NCBI RefSeq assembly: GCF_016801865.2
Contig: NC_068939.1
Coordinates: forward strand, 126,326,176 to 126,390,175
Length of the DNA: 64,000 bases
From: Culex pipiens pallens
Lineage: Eukaryota; Arthropoda; Insecta; Diptera; Culicidae
Direction of reading: 5' to 3'
In this document: positions 1-12,347 of the stretch, piece after piece
Layout: the number at the start of each line of letters is the position of its first letter
Numbering within the stretch: position 1 is the stretch's first letter
Notes under the pieces: model-generated
The model's database searches: none
What the model was told of the DNA's origin: nothing
The model's input: the letters and a program-made list of their open reading frames with translations, nothing else
Made by a program: the position numbers and the translations under genes

Positions 1-797
1 TTAAAAAATTAATACTATTTTTTAAGATTTCAGGACAATTTCAACCTCTCAGGCTTCAAAGGGATACCGGCACAACTATGTAGGATGTGCTGCTTCGCCT
101 CTGAAGCCAAGCCTCGGAACTCCTTCAGATCATCCACAATAACAACACAACACCCACGCACGCGCCAGGCGGCTCCCGGGAGTGACCGACCACCAAATGG
201 TGTTGTTCTGTGAGGGCAGTATTTTGGCGCCGAAATATGTAATTTTTCGACGCAGCCCACTTGAGGGTGTCCCGCGCGGTGGCGGATTAGGGATGGTCAA
301 GTTTATTTTTTGTTTAATTTTCAAAATGTTTTTAATTATACACAATTGCAATAATATATATAAACCTGTAAATTTGAGAAAAGTTAAAATAAGTCAAAAA
401 GATCTGCCATCTCTAATTCATGTTTAGATATGTTTTTTTTTGCATGCCGCCGAATTTGCCACAGTCTGTGAGTGGGATGCTGTTTGGACACAAAACGCGG
501 GGCTCAGCCCAACTGATCGATGACCATGAACCTGGCCAATAACGCCGACATTTCCGCGGCAGAGCAGCAGTGGGTAGTAGCCAAAACTGAGGCGAATTTG
601 GTGGATTTTTTTTCTTCAAGTTTGCTATCGGCGTGGCTTTTGATCATCGCCGATTATGTTGTATTTTGAGAGCTTTTGGTGGTTGTTGAGCAGAGATAGA
701 AAACGGAAATCAACTGCCAGATTTTAAGATATAATTTTAAGATCTGTTAAGCCATCACTACTCAACTTGATTATTTTCTTAATGTTAGTAATAAGTA
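1..797. other. Non-repetitive stretch, no gene recognised
   Basis: The first ~300 bases are richer in G+C than the rest and hold short overlapping open frames on both strands, none of which I recognise as a protein family. The remainder is mixed AT-rich sequence. I see no RNA gene, and no repeat shared with the rest of the window. Confidence 0.4.
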
Positions 798-1960
798 GGC
801 TTAGTGATTTTTCACGCTCAAAAATTGCAAATTTCACGGGGACCTCAATTTCAAAACACCAAATTTTACGCAAGTTTAGCGGAACGTGAAAAATGTTCAA
901 ATGACTCTGAAAATCTCATGTTTAAAACACAGAAACTGCTTTTTATACTTCATTATATATTTTTTAAATAAACTGAAAACAATTTCAATAATTTTGAACC
1001 TGACACAAAAAAAAAACATCTCCTAATTTTCCAAAAAGATTCCACCTGGTTTATGGGTGGGCTCTATAATATAGAGATTATATATTATATATAATATATA
1101 TTTTGAAACAAAGTGTAGGGCATGCGTATTCTCATTTATTGAACGGTTTTTTTTTAATATTCGACTAATATACCTAAAAAAATTCGCTGAATTGCTTCAT
1201 TTTATTGAATTTTATATCAAAGCAAGATTGAACAATCTTGTCCATCCAAAATGGGTTGAATAATTTGTATTTTAAAAATCAAATGAAAAAAAAATAAAGG
1301 TTTTTATCACCCTATTCCAAATTTAAATTTTAAAAAATTAGGCAAAATTAATAAATTTTAATTCAAGATGAAAACAAAAACAAAAAAAAGTAGAAGGTAA
1401 CCGGTCTCAGAAAATCTGATTTTTTAAAAGTTGATTTCAAAGATAAAAATAATACCCTTCATTTTAATTTGAATGAAACAAAGTCTGACTCTATTAATTT
1501 CTTATGAAACCATACCTTTAAAATAAAACAGCAATTAAATTTTCATTACAGCAAATGAAAATATTACTAAACTTAGTTAGTTTCTAAAAAAACTGAAAAA
1601 TTTGAGAAATTCTTCAAATGGTTCATATCAAGCTTTTCAATTGTAAACAAATAAAATTTACTTAAATAGTCTGTATGGATGAAATATTTATTATGTCGTT
1701 ATTTTGAAAAAAAATATTTGCGAAAATTGATAAATTTCACAAATTCCCTAACACTATGTTTGTAACTAAACAAGGGTATTCACTCGCTTAATTCTACAGC
1801 ATTTCATAAGATTAATTTTACTCTTATTTGAGTTTGATAAATCATTTTGAGAAAAATCGTTACAGTTTCACACAAACATAAAATTTCACGGGATTTCACG
1901 GAAAAAGCCAAATTTCACGGATTTCACGCTGTCCGCGAAATCGTGAAATTTCACTAACCC
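798..1960. mobile_element. MITE-like element with short inverted termini and a 12-base target duplication
   Basis: The left end reads GGCTTAGTGATTTTTCACG and the right end, reverse complemented, reads GGGTTAGTGAAATTTCACG. The same 12 bases, TAGTAATAAGTA, lie directly outside both ends (786-797 and 1961-1972), as expected for a target duplication. The right subterminal part repeats TTTCACGG several times. No transposase frame is present, so it would be non-autonomous. The duplication is longer than usual for a DNA transposon, so its true length may be shorter with adjacent chance identity. Superfamily not assigned. Confidence 0.7.
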
Positions 1961-2715
1961 TAGTAATAAGTAATTTTAAGTCTTTAGTCCTAAGTCTTTG
2001 ATTCCTTTGTTTATTATGAAATTGATTTTTTCGATGTAAAATTAAGAGAATATTCTTATCTTCACTTCTGTTTCCAGCCTATTCATACTCCGGCTTCGAC
2101 AACTTGTAAATTTTGAAAACATCATAAAAATTAATGTTTTGAATCGGGATGATGGTAGCTATCCATTGCAATCATAATTACATGAAAATTTTCACAAAAA
2201 TACGTATTTTTGTATTTTGAAAATGCAATTATTTCTTTAAAAAAACTTAAAATAATTGTTATTGTATTATGGGTATCAAATGATCGCAATTTAATCATTC
2301 TTTTTGAATGTTAAACCTTTTTTTTAAATACTAAACATTTTCACAAAACTACGTATTAAAAAAAAATACTCAGTTTTTTTTACAATATAGATATACTATA
2401 GATTTCAAACAAACGATTGGGATTTTTTCAAACATTTCCAAATTTATAAAAAAAATTAAATAACAAAAAAATTACAAAACAACGTATTTTCTAAAAAAAT
2501 CTTAAAATTTCAGTTTGTCACAATATGGGTATCAGATGATCGGGATTTTTTTATGAATTTATATCTTTCTTTATTCTTAATTTTTTTGATGCTCAAAAAT
2601 TTCACGAAACTGCGTAATTTTGAAAAAATACTAAAATTTTAGATTTGTTACAATATGGGTAACAAACGATCGGGATTTTATCATAAATTAAAATAATAAT
2701 GAACAGTAAATACAG

Positions 2716-3207
2716 TAGGGTGCCCAGAATATGGCACTTTTATCAAAACCTCGCTCCACAAGCTGAATATTGTTCCTTGGCCTATTTTAGGACTCTGGGC
2801 CAAACATGGGCAAAATCGGTCATCATTTACCCATTGATACTCGGAGGTGAAGTTTGTATGGGAAAAATCGAAAAAAAAATGTATGGAAAACCCAAGTTTC
2901 TTACGGTTTGGACTGCACGGTGTGCTGCTTCCATTTAAATATTCCCAAAAGTGTGATTCTTATTGAAAATTTAATGCTCTACAACTTTGTAGAACATACC
3001 AAAGGTCTAAAACTCGATTCTAAAAAGTTATTAACGATTTAAAAAAGTCATTTTTGTATGAAAAATATTTTTTTCATCAACTTTAGGCTCGGGTATCAAT
3101 GAGTTAATCTCATCCAATTTCGCTCAAAATTTACACAGATGCTTAAAATAACCCAAAAAACCGTTTTCCGCTTGTGGAGCAGGGGGTCATTTTTTCTGGG
3201 CACCCTA
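2716..3207. mobile_element. MITE with GGGTGCCCAGAA inverted termini and TA flanks
   Basis: The left end TAGGGTGCCCAGAA is mirrored by TTCTGGGCACCCTA at the right end, and CTCCACAAGC is repeated in inverted orientation further in. TA lies at each border, compatible with a Tc1/mariner-like TA target, although no transposase is present. It sits inside the 129-bp tandem array and immediately precedes another inserted element. Confidence 0.7.
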
Positions 3208-3212
3208 ATATA

Positions 3213-3873
3213 CAGCCATTCCACGTCAAACAGGAAGTCTCCAAAACACAAGTGGTCCGATTTGGCTCAAATTTGGAGTGGGGGCCAAATAATTAGACCC
3301 GTATTTTTTTTTTGTTTGGCAATTAGGGTGCTCCTATCTAAATAGGGTGGTCAAAAAAATGGCATTTTTCGTCGATTTTCACAAAAATCATATCTCCGGA
3401 ACAGATGAACCAATTTGAGAGCACCACGTTTCAAAAAAAGGTTATTAGTTGGGCTTTTAAGGAAAAATATGTGGAGGTTCGAAAAACCTAGCTAAATATT
3501 TGAAAAGATTCTATAAAAATTTCATTTGCTGATTTGATGGTCTCGGGATCAAAGAGCTCATATTTGAAAATATTTTTCCCTGATTCCTTGTAATATTTTA
3601 CACAACATATTTAAAAATTGCGAATATCCATTAACACAATTCGGAGATATGATGAGCATAAAAACTGGGGTTTTCAACGCGCCGCGCGCAAAAACGGGAA
3701 AATTTCGAAAACGGTTAAAAATTTATAGCTTGTAAATTTCGGCGATGACCTATACATGTTAGGGTACAAAAAGTTGCGTCTTTTAATTACGACGCAAAAA
3801 AACCCCACTCCAAATTTGAGCCGAATCGGAGCACTTTTGATTTGGAGACTTCCTTTTTGACGTGAAATGCCTG
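3213..3873. mobile_element. MITE with ~70-bp inverted termini, TATA duplication
   Basis: Both ends begin CAG(C/G) followed by ATTCCACGTCAAA or its close variant, and about 70 bases at each end are inverted copies of each other (both include GGCTCAAATTTGGAGTGGGG). TATA flanks the element on both sides (3209-3212 and 3874-3877). A second copy starts at 63488 and runs off the window. No coding capacity was seen. Confidence 0.75.
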
Positions 3874-4227
3874 TATAATATTTTTTTTTGAAAATACAAA
3901 ACTACGTATTTTCCAAAAACCACTCAAAACTTATGTTTTTTACAATATTGGTATCAAATGATCGGTTTTTTTTTCAAACATTTGAATGTTTTGCATTTTG
4001 AGTATTTTTTCGAAAATACGTAGTAGTAACAATAATTTTGGGTATTATTTCGAGAAACATCGCGTTTTGTAAATACAGGAAAAATAACGAATTTTTGTGA
4101 TTTTTTTATGTTATTAAAAGTGCAATGGATTCCAAAACACTATAATTTTCTGATGTTTGCATGATTTTCATACGATTATAGCCAGTGTCTCCCATATTGC
4201 CGAAATCCTATAAGCTCTATGCTTCAG

Positions 4228-4906
4228 TAGGGTGTAATATGGTTGTATGGAAAAAAATAAAGTTGTCCAAATTTAGCGAGCACAGCAATTTTTCAGTTCC
4301 TTTTGGGGTCCTAAACAACTCCCCAAAGTTTGGGAACGATAGGATTAGTCCTCACTTTGCGCAAAGCGATTCAATTTTCCATATAAATTTGTATGGGAAA
4401 AACCATTTTTTTGGATTTCGATATTTATAAAATCCACGTTTCACGCTGTACTAAAACCGGATTCATATTCGGATGCTCTAGAAGGTGCTCTACAACTTTC
4501 CCGAAGAGAGTATGGTGTTAACTTGCTCCTAAAAAAAGATACAGCGTGTTAAAAACTCGTCTAAAATGTGTTTTTTGCTCGAAAATCACGTTTTAGACGA
4601 GTTTTGAGGACGCTGTATCTTCTCTTAGGGACATGCTAGCACCATACTCTCTTCGGGAAAGTTGTAGAGCACCTTCCAGAGCATTTGAATATGAATCCGG
4701 TTTTAGTACAGCTTGAAACGTGGATTTTATAAATATCAAAATTCAAAAAAATGGTTTTTCCCATACAAATTTATATGGAAAATTGAATCGCTTTGCGCAA
4801 AGTGAGGACTAATCCAATCGTGCCCAAACTTTGGGAAGTTGTTTAGGACCCCAAAAGGAACTGAAAAATTGCTGTGCTGGAAAATCGATTTTGATATTAC
4901 ACCCTA
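4228..4906. mobile_element. Near-perfect palindromic (foldback) element with 9-bp target duplication
   Basis: Two arms of about 330 bases are inverted copies separated by a very short centre near 4570. The ends read TAGGGTGTAATAT and ATATTACACCCTA. ATGCTTCAG occurs directly outside each end (4219-4227 and 4907-4915), a 9-base duplication. A 9-base duplication with long inverted arms is typical of Mutator-like or foldback elements; that assignment is an inference. The short frame at 4185-4430 crosses the left border and is not a gene. Confidence 0.8.
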
Positions 4907-4915
4907 ATGCTTCAG

Positions 4916-6430
4916 TTAGGCACTGGGCCGTGCTTAACCGAGGCAACTGGCCGAATCAAAACCGGGGCAGTGCAAAGCCGATGATCCATGTATGATCCAA
5001 TCACACCCCAGACCCAATGTCACCCCTAATGACGGTATTTGAAGTATTAGAATTTAGCTTATTAAAATATTTTAATTTGTTTCAATTAGTTTTTAATCAT
5101 TCCACCATCGTAAAACTCCCAACAACAGTATCGATAAATCGCTCACCAATCACTGCTGTTCACATAATCACCCCGGTTGACCTTTTCACAGCTAATAACG
5201 TACCTCCATCACCGTCAGATCGATAGAGAAGAACCAATTTTTAATTGCAGATTGTTAGCCGGCGAGTGGCTCTTAATTGCTATTTCGGCGGCTGACCACT
5301 TTCGAAAAAACGTAAACAAATTATCCTCTCACTCGTGCAGGAAGGACCAGGTTCACCTTTTCGCGAGATCTTACGCGAGATTAGGCGGATTTCAATAGAG
5401 GAGACTCTCTTCAAACGCGACGACTAATTCGACCTGGGCTGGTGGTATTCACTGTGGCAAATGTTAATTATGTGCAATTTATACGTGCGGCTCTAGTTAA
5501 ACTGATAATAAAGGCCTATTGAAATGACCCTTCCCTTTTCCTCACCAACCAGGGCTCTCGTAAAAGAGCCCGTAAAACTGTCACCATTTAATCGGTGATC
5601 TATCGAACAATATAGCCTCATTAAGGCCTGGTATGCTAATCGTTTCCACTAGCATTAGAAGTAGTTGTAGCTCTGAATCGATTTCACCTGCCTCCAAGTA
5701 CCTTGAGTGACCTCCAGCATCCATTAGCGAGGTATTCGCAAGTCTCGCTAGCGACGACGAGCGATAATAAACGTCTAATTAAATCACTTCAACGAGGCAA
5801 TGCTTTATGGGTGTAACAGAGAGTGGAGTAGAACTCACGCCTCTCCACCCTACCCTCTTCTCAAGCAAATATTTCACACAGCAAACCAGTGCCAAAGGTC
5901 TCAAAGTGAACCACCACCACAAAACCACCTTCTTGTTAATTATTATGTGCCCTCAATTTTTGCAAAACCACGCGTGCGCGCGAAAAACTTAAGCGGAGGG
6001 CAGATCATAAGCTTGCGCACAGAAATGTTGACGCCTAATTGTTGTTGGTTTTAAGTGCGTGTGCCCCGCGGAAAAGGTCGCACTCTCTTAAGTGATGCAT
6101 CTAGTTTAATGCGTTTGTGCTCGGCGACCTTAAAGCAGACGGAGAGAGAGCGTCAAACTTGTAAACTAGATGATAACATCAGCTGAGGGGAACGCAAATA
6201 AAGCTGTAAAAATGAAGCCTCGACGGTGTTGGACTTTATTCGTGAAGGTACCAAACACTGACACGCGAGCGTTACTCATAAACTTAATGGAGAGAATCAA
6301 GTTTAAAATAATAACCATAAACCTTAAATGGCGCAGGAAATAAGTGCAAGTACATGCAGCGAAAAAGTGCTGTAAACTTGTTGCTGGGTTTGAATTGAAG
6401 ATTTAGGTTTCAAGCTCAGGACACCGATTT
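4916..6430. other. Non-repetitive intergenic or intronic sequence
   Basis: Base composition is more balanced here than in the flanks, and no family in the window recurs. Short open frames (for example 5177-5398 and 5800-6054) show no recognisable domain, and no start or splice context that I could defend. This may be ancestral host sequence containing regulatory DNA, but nothing specific is visible. Confidence 0.45.
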
Positions 6431-6794
6431 CACTGCTTTAATAATTATTGCAGGAGTATCATCATACGTTGAAAAATGACCTGTCATTTTCCGTAGATTA
6501 ACAATGTTTGTAAACAAAACACAATTAATGGATTTGAGTGGAGCAAACAATGAGATTCATAAAAAATCTTCTGCCGATTGATTTTCTTCGCGAAGTTCGG
6601 GAGCGAATTTCTTTTTTCTGTTTCGCCTCCTCTCTTTTTCGCGGGTGAATAAAGTTCGCAAGCGAAAAAGATTTTCTTGCGATTATTTCTTAACTGGCTC
6701 GAATACTTTATGCTTCGAAATAATAAAATTTTGCTTGTAATTTTTTTTTTCAAATTTGTAATTTGTTTTTTTTTTATCTTCCTTAAACTTGAAC

Positions 6795-7560
6795 AGGACC
6801 GAGGGACGAAATCATGAAAAAATATAACCTTAGAGCAATGATCTACCAAAACCAGAAATGGATTTTATTTGTATTTTTTGATTTGGCTCAAACTTTGTGG
6901 GGGCCTTCCCTATGACCAAATAAACTATTTTGCGTGATTGGTTCATCCATACAAGTCTCCATACCAAAAATGATATGTAAATATTCAAACAGCTGTAAGT
7001 TTTGAGTGAATTTTCGGATCAATTTGGTGTCTTCCGCAAAGTTGTAGGTATTGTTGAGGACTTTTGAGAAAAAAATAGGTACAAGGAAAAAAAATTACAA
7101 TTTTTTTAATCAACTTTTTTTCATTAAAACTAAATTTCCCAAAATACGTATTTTTTGATTTTCGAGTTTTTTTGATATGTTTTAGGGGACAAAAATCCGC
7201 AACTTTTGAGTCATAGAGAAACATGGTTGAAAAATCTGCCGCCGAGTTATGATTTTTTTTTTAAATAGTGATTTTTGGAAAAAAATCGAAGTTTCATGCA
7301 AAAACAAGTTTGAAATTATTTTTTAATTGCAAAATGAATTTGCAATCGAAAAGTTCTTTACAGATTTTTTGATAAAGGGCTCCGTTTTCAAGATACAGCC
7401 ACCGAAAGTTTGATTTAAGCGAAATATTTGCAGTTTTTCAATTTTTAAAAAAGTAACCATGAGTGACCGTTTCTAATTTTTTTTGAAAAGTTCAAAAAAT
7501 ATGCTATAAAATTATCTAACAGGGCCGAGGGACAAGATCGTGAAAAAAGGCCGCTGCAAA
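6795..7560 (+). repeat. Dispersed repeat 'B', copy 1
   Basis: The segment from 6840 to 7240 (around CTACCAAAACC, GGCCTTCCCTATGACCAAA, GCAAAGTTGTAGGT and the tract near 7180-7215 with TTTTAGGGGACAAAAATCCG) recurs at 26470-26721, in inverted orientation at 31440-31718, and as a fragment near 30055-30560. It is flanked by near-copies of a GACCGAGGGACGAAATCATG motif (6797 and 7525). The sequence is AT-rich with no coding potential. Confidence 0.55.
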
Positions 7561-7820
7561 TATTTATTTTTCAAAGTTTATGTCGCCTCCCCTTCAAAAT
7601 TGGTTCAAAAATTCAGGGGGAAAAAATTTTTTTAAAAACTTTAAAAAATTTATGAAAATAGAAGTCAAAGAAACTGAAAACAATCTGAAATGCATTTTTC
7701 TGAATTGATAATCATAATAAGCATGTTTGGGCTGGATTGAAAATATTTTGAATTTCTTATTAATTCCAATGTACAACACCGCATAAACTTTTTTCTTGCA
7801 AACATAAATAAATTTTCGTC

Positions 7821-7906
7821 AATACTTCGATGCCTCTGTGCTCTCCTATGCTGACTAGACAGGAAACCAGCAAGTTTAGTATAAGAGAGCACAAAGGCAT
7901 CGATTT
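7821..7906. repeat. Short hairpin repeat, copy 1
   Basis: GATGCCTCTGTGCTCTC at the left pairs with GAGAGCACAAAGGCATC at the right across a ~40-base loop that includes AAGTTTAGTATAAG. A related hairpin with CACTGTGCTCT arms and AAGCTTAGTACAAG in the loop occurs at 41779-41838 inside a hAT element. The small palindromic form suggests a tiny MITE. Confidence 0.5.
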
Positions 7907-7943
7907 AGGTATTTTGGAAACTCATTATTGAAAACAACTGGAC

Positions 7944-8396
7944 AGATGTATAATGCATTTTTTGCAATTCCGTCGTGAAACTACTTACTTTTCCTGTCAT
8001 TCTTGAACGACGAAATAGCCTACTTTTCTGTACCAAAAATAACAGAATCGAATAGCGATACTTTTCAAAATAAATGCTGAAAAGTTCTACTTTTCAGCAC
8101 TCAAATGGGTGCTGAAAAGTTGAACTTTTTAGCACTTGTTTCGAATAGTAACACTTTTCAACATTTTTTTTGATTTAAACGATTTATTGACAAATTACAT
8201 GAAAATTTGACATAAAATTTCACTCAGTGTGTGTTTTTTGGAATTGCAAAAAATGTTGTATGAAACTCGTTGCAAAACTTGATTTTTTCAACACTCATTG
8301 TATTTATCCAACTCGGTGAACCTCGTTGGATAAATGTACGACTCGTGCTGAAAAAATCCTCTTTTTGAAACTTGTTGCATAAACTACTATTTAAAC
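7944..8396 (+). repeat. Dispersed repeat 'C', copy 1
   Basis: About 450 bases are repeated in the same orientation at 24885-25325 with modest divergence. Shared marks include TTTTTTGCAATTCCGTC near the start, a GCTGAAAAGTT...CTTTTCAGCA stem in the middle, TATTTATCCAACTCGGTGAA, and TTGCATAAACTACTATTT at the end. The function is unknown and the superfamily is unassigned. Confidence 0.7.
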
Positions 8397-10589
8397 ATTT
8401 TTTTCATTCAAATGTTAAAACCGTGGCTCGTAAATTCAATTTTTAAACTTTTTCTATTTTTTGCTCCCCCTCCCCTGTTTTGGTCAGAGTCGAGGAACAT
8501 AAACTTTAAAAAATATGTCCAGCTAACCTTAACGGAGCAAATCAACCAGGGCTTTTGCATCTAGATTTTTGTTACAAATATTTTAGTCATTCGAAAACTA
8601 CCGGATCTTTCGATGTAATTTTGAACTCATCTTCTGAATATCTGTGTTACTGTGTACAAAATTATTTACAACAAAGTTAGACCATTTTTACAATCAGATT
8701 GATGCAAGATTTTGACTATTTCGGAATAAGAAGACAACAACTTCCTTGGTGTGCCTGTGCACCCTAAACTGCAATCAGAAAAAAACGCTTTCTTTACTAC
8801 TTTATTTTTAAAGGGTCTAGATTGGGCACAGAAAAAAATATCTAAAAACTGACAATTTAAAACAAACAGGCATTTAAATTAAAGATGTTAAAAAATTAAC
8901 ATCGGCCTCGTAACAAAAAATCAAGTTTGAAAAATTAAAAAAAATAACATAAAAACTTAACAAACAGTTTGATGAAACGATAATGGAATATTCCTTCCCC
9001 TTTGATTTTTTTTTTAAATTAGGCCGATGCAAATGTGTTTCAAAAAAATTTAAATATTGAAATAACAAGCCATAGTTTCAACATTTGCATGGAAAAAGTC
9101 TTTTAAAATGCATTTACACTCGTTCAGTTGTTTTGAAATCATTAGTTTTCAAAAAATGTTAGATTTGACGAAAACAAAAAAAAAAAAACAAAAAAAAAAC
9201 CTTTTGCGATAATAAACATCGACAATTTTCAAAAACCCAAAAGATTTTTAATATCAACCCAAACACGCTAAAAAAATATTTTTTTGTTCCCTGATTTTTC
9301 GGGTCAACTTTGAAAGGGGGGAGACGAAAACTTTAAATAAAATTTCTACCAGCCTTAGAGGGCCAAAACAGTATTTTACAATATTCTAATATCTAAATTG
9401 AAAACTTGTACAATCGATCGTAAACATTAAGAATACATTTAACGTTTATTTTTGCATTTGTAATCAGTAAATTTTCATTTGAGAGACCACAGGTCGGATA
9501 AAGACTTAGAACTTTTCTATTTAAATATTTTCAAGAATTCATTAAAAATTTGCCATTTGTTGGTAGTAGCATAACTGGCATAATGCATAAAGCATTTTGT
9601 GATATTTTTTGAATAAATTTGTTGAAGACCATGCTTGAAATTAAAATTTGGTTTGTTTTAAATATATTTTTTATCACAATTAGGACAGGTTACAAATCTA
9701 CAAAATAAGCAATATTATTTAAACACATTTTTTTTGTCTTAAATACAAAAGATGCACTAAAATTTGAAAATTTGACGATGACAGAATTAAAAAAATTAAA
9801 AAAAAAAAATGCAAATGTTCACAGCAAATCCATTGAAATAAATCAAAAAATATTTACAACATTGAAAATTATAAACAGACTGAATGGTTTGATCAAAAAT
9901 TGGCAAAATGAATTAGCATTTAAAACACACATAGAAATAATTATAAAAACATCAAAATAAAAACCTTGAATCATTTAACTGAAAGAGTAACCCAAATTTG
10001 AAGAAGCTGACAAAAGAATGAAATGGAGATAGATTAATTTTAAAAATTGTAAACTTACAAATAAATAAGACAAACAATTCAGGTAATGAAGAGTTAATTC
10101 AAACGCTATCAATTGTTTTGCAGAAATCCAGAAAAAATCTTAAAACTAACTAAATGGTCGGATAAAAATTCACAAAATGAATAATGTAGCATTTATATAT
10201 AAACCTGAAATATTTGATAAAAATGATTAAATGATTAAATGATTAAAAATCAAGCTAATGATATCAAATTTGTCACTCGTGTACTATCTTCTATTCATTT
10301 TATAGTTTAAATGCCTTTAAATAGCACACAAGTTACAAATTGTAAATAGGACAATGAAAACTTAAGGTCAAAAACTGAAAAATAAAATGTAAAATTAAAC
10401 ACAAATTGAATAAATGTATAAAAGAGTAAAAATAGGTGATAGCTGAATAGTTGAAAAGGTAAATTGGTATAAACCAAAAGCATACAAATTGAAAAAGGTG
10501 ATACAAGAATTGCATTTCTAGTATTATTTGAGTAAATTCAAACCACATGTAGACATGTAGATTTTTTATTTGAAAATTAAACATAAAAA
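8397..10589. other. AT-rich sequence without recognisable features
   Basis: Long A and T runs dominate, especially 8860-10580. The open frames here (8874-9068, 9772-9960, 10333-10584) are lysine/phenylalanine-rich artefacts of base composition. I see no structured repeat. Confidence 0.45.
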
Positions 10590-10731
10590 CTAACTTAATC
10601 CACCTACGTGGTTAGAGCCTTCCTCACTTATTTCCAACAATGGCTGATGTGATGGAATTGTACAAACATTTCATCTATTTTTTAGATCCGGAATAAAAAG
10701 TACATAAATATCACTTAAGTGGCCATACCTC

Positions 10732-12175
10732 GAGACAGGGTTGCCAGATCATCAATGTTTTGGACTTGTTGGAAAGGTCTTTTGATAACCTAACCAGCGA
10801 TGGGTCGGATGGTGGATCCGGACATAGTTTACATACATTTAAGTGAGATCCGGCTTCAAAAAAGTGCATCAATATCACTTAAGTGGGCATATCTCGAGAC
10901 AGGGTTGCCAGATCTTCAATGTCTTGGACTCGTTGGAAAGGTCTTTTGATAACCTAACCAACGATGGGTTGGATGGTGGATCCGGACATAGTTTACATAC
11001 ATTTAAGTGAGATTCGGCATCCAAAAAGTACATCAATATCAATTAAGTGGGCATAACTCGAGACAGGGTTTTTTTTTGTTCGATGCCACTATCCACTGCG
11101 ACCAGGAATTAGATCTATTGCGGACTTGCAATTCTATTTATAGAATCACAAAGGCTTCTTCTGTTATTAGGCAGATGGGACACGCACACACGCTATTGTT
11201 GAGCGAGTGTGTCGAGCGATCCACTGCCGTAACTTCGCCGCCGAAGAGGTTTGAATGTTTTTTCAATCCTCTTTGGCTCTGCCTTTTCCACTCTGTACTG
11301 TCCAAATGTATCGCTAGAACCGAAGTGCACATTTTACGTTTACTTATACCCAGCTAGCCCTTAAATTCTGGTTTCTGAAAAACTCGTCCCTTCAAAGCAC
11401 TTTTTGCGATCGGGCCGTAGAGCTCTGCAGGGCAATTATACAGAGAACAGTCCAGGTCCTTATACATGTGAAGAGTACAGGGGAAAGGATGTGCCGAGCC
11501 ATGTGGGTTTGAAACCACGACCTTCCGCTCATAAAGCGAAACCTGTAACCATTAGACCACAGGAGCTCGGCAGACAGGGTTGCCAGATCTTCAATGTTTT
11601 GGACTCGTTGGAAAGGTCTTTTGATGACCTAGCCAACGATAAGTTGGATGTTCGATCCGGACATAGTTTACATACATCTAAGTGAGATCCGGCTTCCAAA
11701 AAGTACATCAATATAACTTAAGTGGGCATATCTCGAGGCAGGGTTGCCAGATTTTCAATGTTTTGAACTCGTTGGAAAGATCTTTTGATAACCTAACCAA
11801 CGATTGGTCAGATGGTGGATCTAGTTTACATACATTTAAGTGAGATCCGGCATCAAAAAAGTACATCAATATCACTTAAGTGGGCATATCTCGAGACAGG
11901 GTTGCCAGATCTTCAATGTTTTGGACTCGTTGGAAAGGTCTTTTGATAACTTAACCAACGACGGGTCGGATGGTGGATCCGGACATAGTTTACATACATT
12001 TAAGTGAGATCCGGCTTCCAAAAAGTATATCAATATCACTTAAGTGGGCATATCTCGAGACAGGGTTGCCAGATCTTCAATGTTTTAGGCTCGTTGGAAA
12101 GGTCTTTTGATGGCCTAACCAACGATGGGTCGGATGATGGACCCGAACATAGTTTACATACATTTAAGTACTATC
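10732..12175 (+). repeat. 164-bp tandem monomers of element D (copy 1a)
   Basis: GAGACAGGGTTGCCAGATCT marks each monomer. Copies start near 10732, 10896, 11060 (interrupted by the SINE, resuming at 11573), 11736, 11893 and 12057. Spacing is 157-164 bases. Each includes TTGGAAAGGTCTTTTGATAA, ATCCGGACATAGTTTACATA and TATCACTTAAGTGG. The monomers are non-coding. Confidence 0.85.
11071..11571 (-). mobile_element. tRNA-derived SINE with poly-A tail and 10-bp target duplication
   Basis: Read on the minus strand, it starts at 11571 with a tRNA-like head: an A box TGGTCTAATGG (plus-strand 11549-11559) and a B box GGTTTCAAACC (11506-11516), spaced as in RNA polymerase III internal promoters. A unique body of about 400 bases follows, ending in a poly-A run (T run at 11071-11077). 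AGACAGGGTT is duplicated at 11061-11070 and 11572-11581, splitting one 164-bp monomer cleanly. Mobilisation by a LINE in trans is inferred. The open frames across 11007-11711 are accidental. Confidence 0.88.
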
Positions 12176-12347
12176 CGGATATATGTGAAAACACATTTTT
12201 ATACATAACTTTTGAACTACTTATCGAAACTTCAATCTGTATAAAACTCGATCTATGGGACCCTAAACCAAGTCGAATGCAACAAATTCGGGTCAAATCG
12301 GTTCAGCCAGTACCGAGAAACATGAGCTAGTTTGTTGGTCACATACA

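Larger units (their letters stand above)
2150..4070. repeat. Degenerate ~129-bp tandem array, split by two MITEs
   Basis: Variants of the motif AATATGGGTATCAAATGATC recur near 2265, 2392, 2521 and 2650, about 128 bases apart, and once more near 3942. Subtracting the two inserted elements (2716-3877) from the last interval leaves about 130 bases, so the copy at 3942 is the next monomer of the same array. Copies are strongly diverged, and each also carries an ACTACGTATTTT-like segment. Confidence 0.65.
10590..12347 (+). mobile_element. Terminal-hairpin element 'D', copy 1a (3'-truncated)
   Basis: It opens with CTAACTTAATCCACC, then a small hairpin and GCCTTCCTCAC, as do copies at 13031 and 47034. 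After about 110 bases it enters an array of 164-bp monomers, then a unique 3' segment (12175-12345) identical in order to that of the next copy. It stops inside the CACATACATA tract, where an inverted-repeat element begins. A SINE is inserted at 11071-11571. Known superfamily not recognised. Confidence 0.65.

Noticed and set aside
4228..4906. Assembly chimera as the cause of the palindromes
   Set aside because: Exact flanking duplications (9, 4, 5 and 3 bases at different palindromic elements) and empty sites in sister copies indicate real insertions, at least for the elements at 4228, 44128 and 47199.
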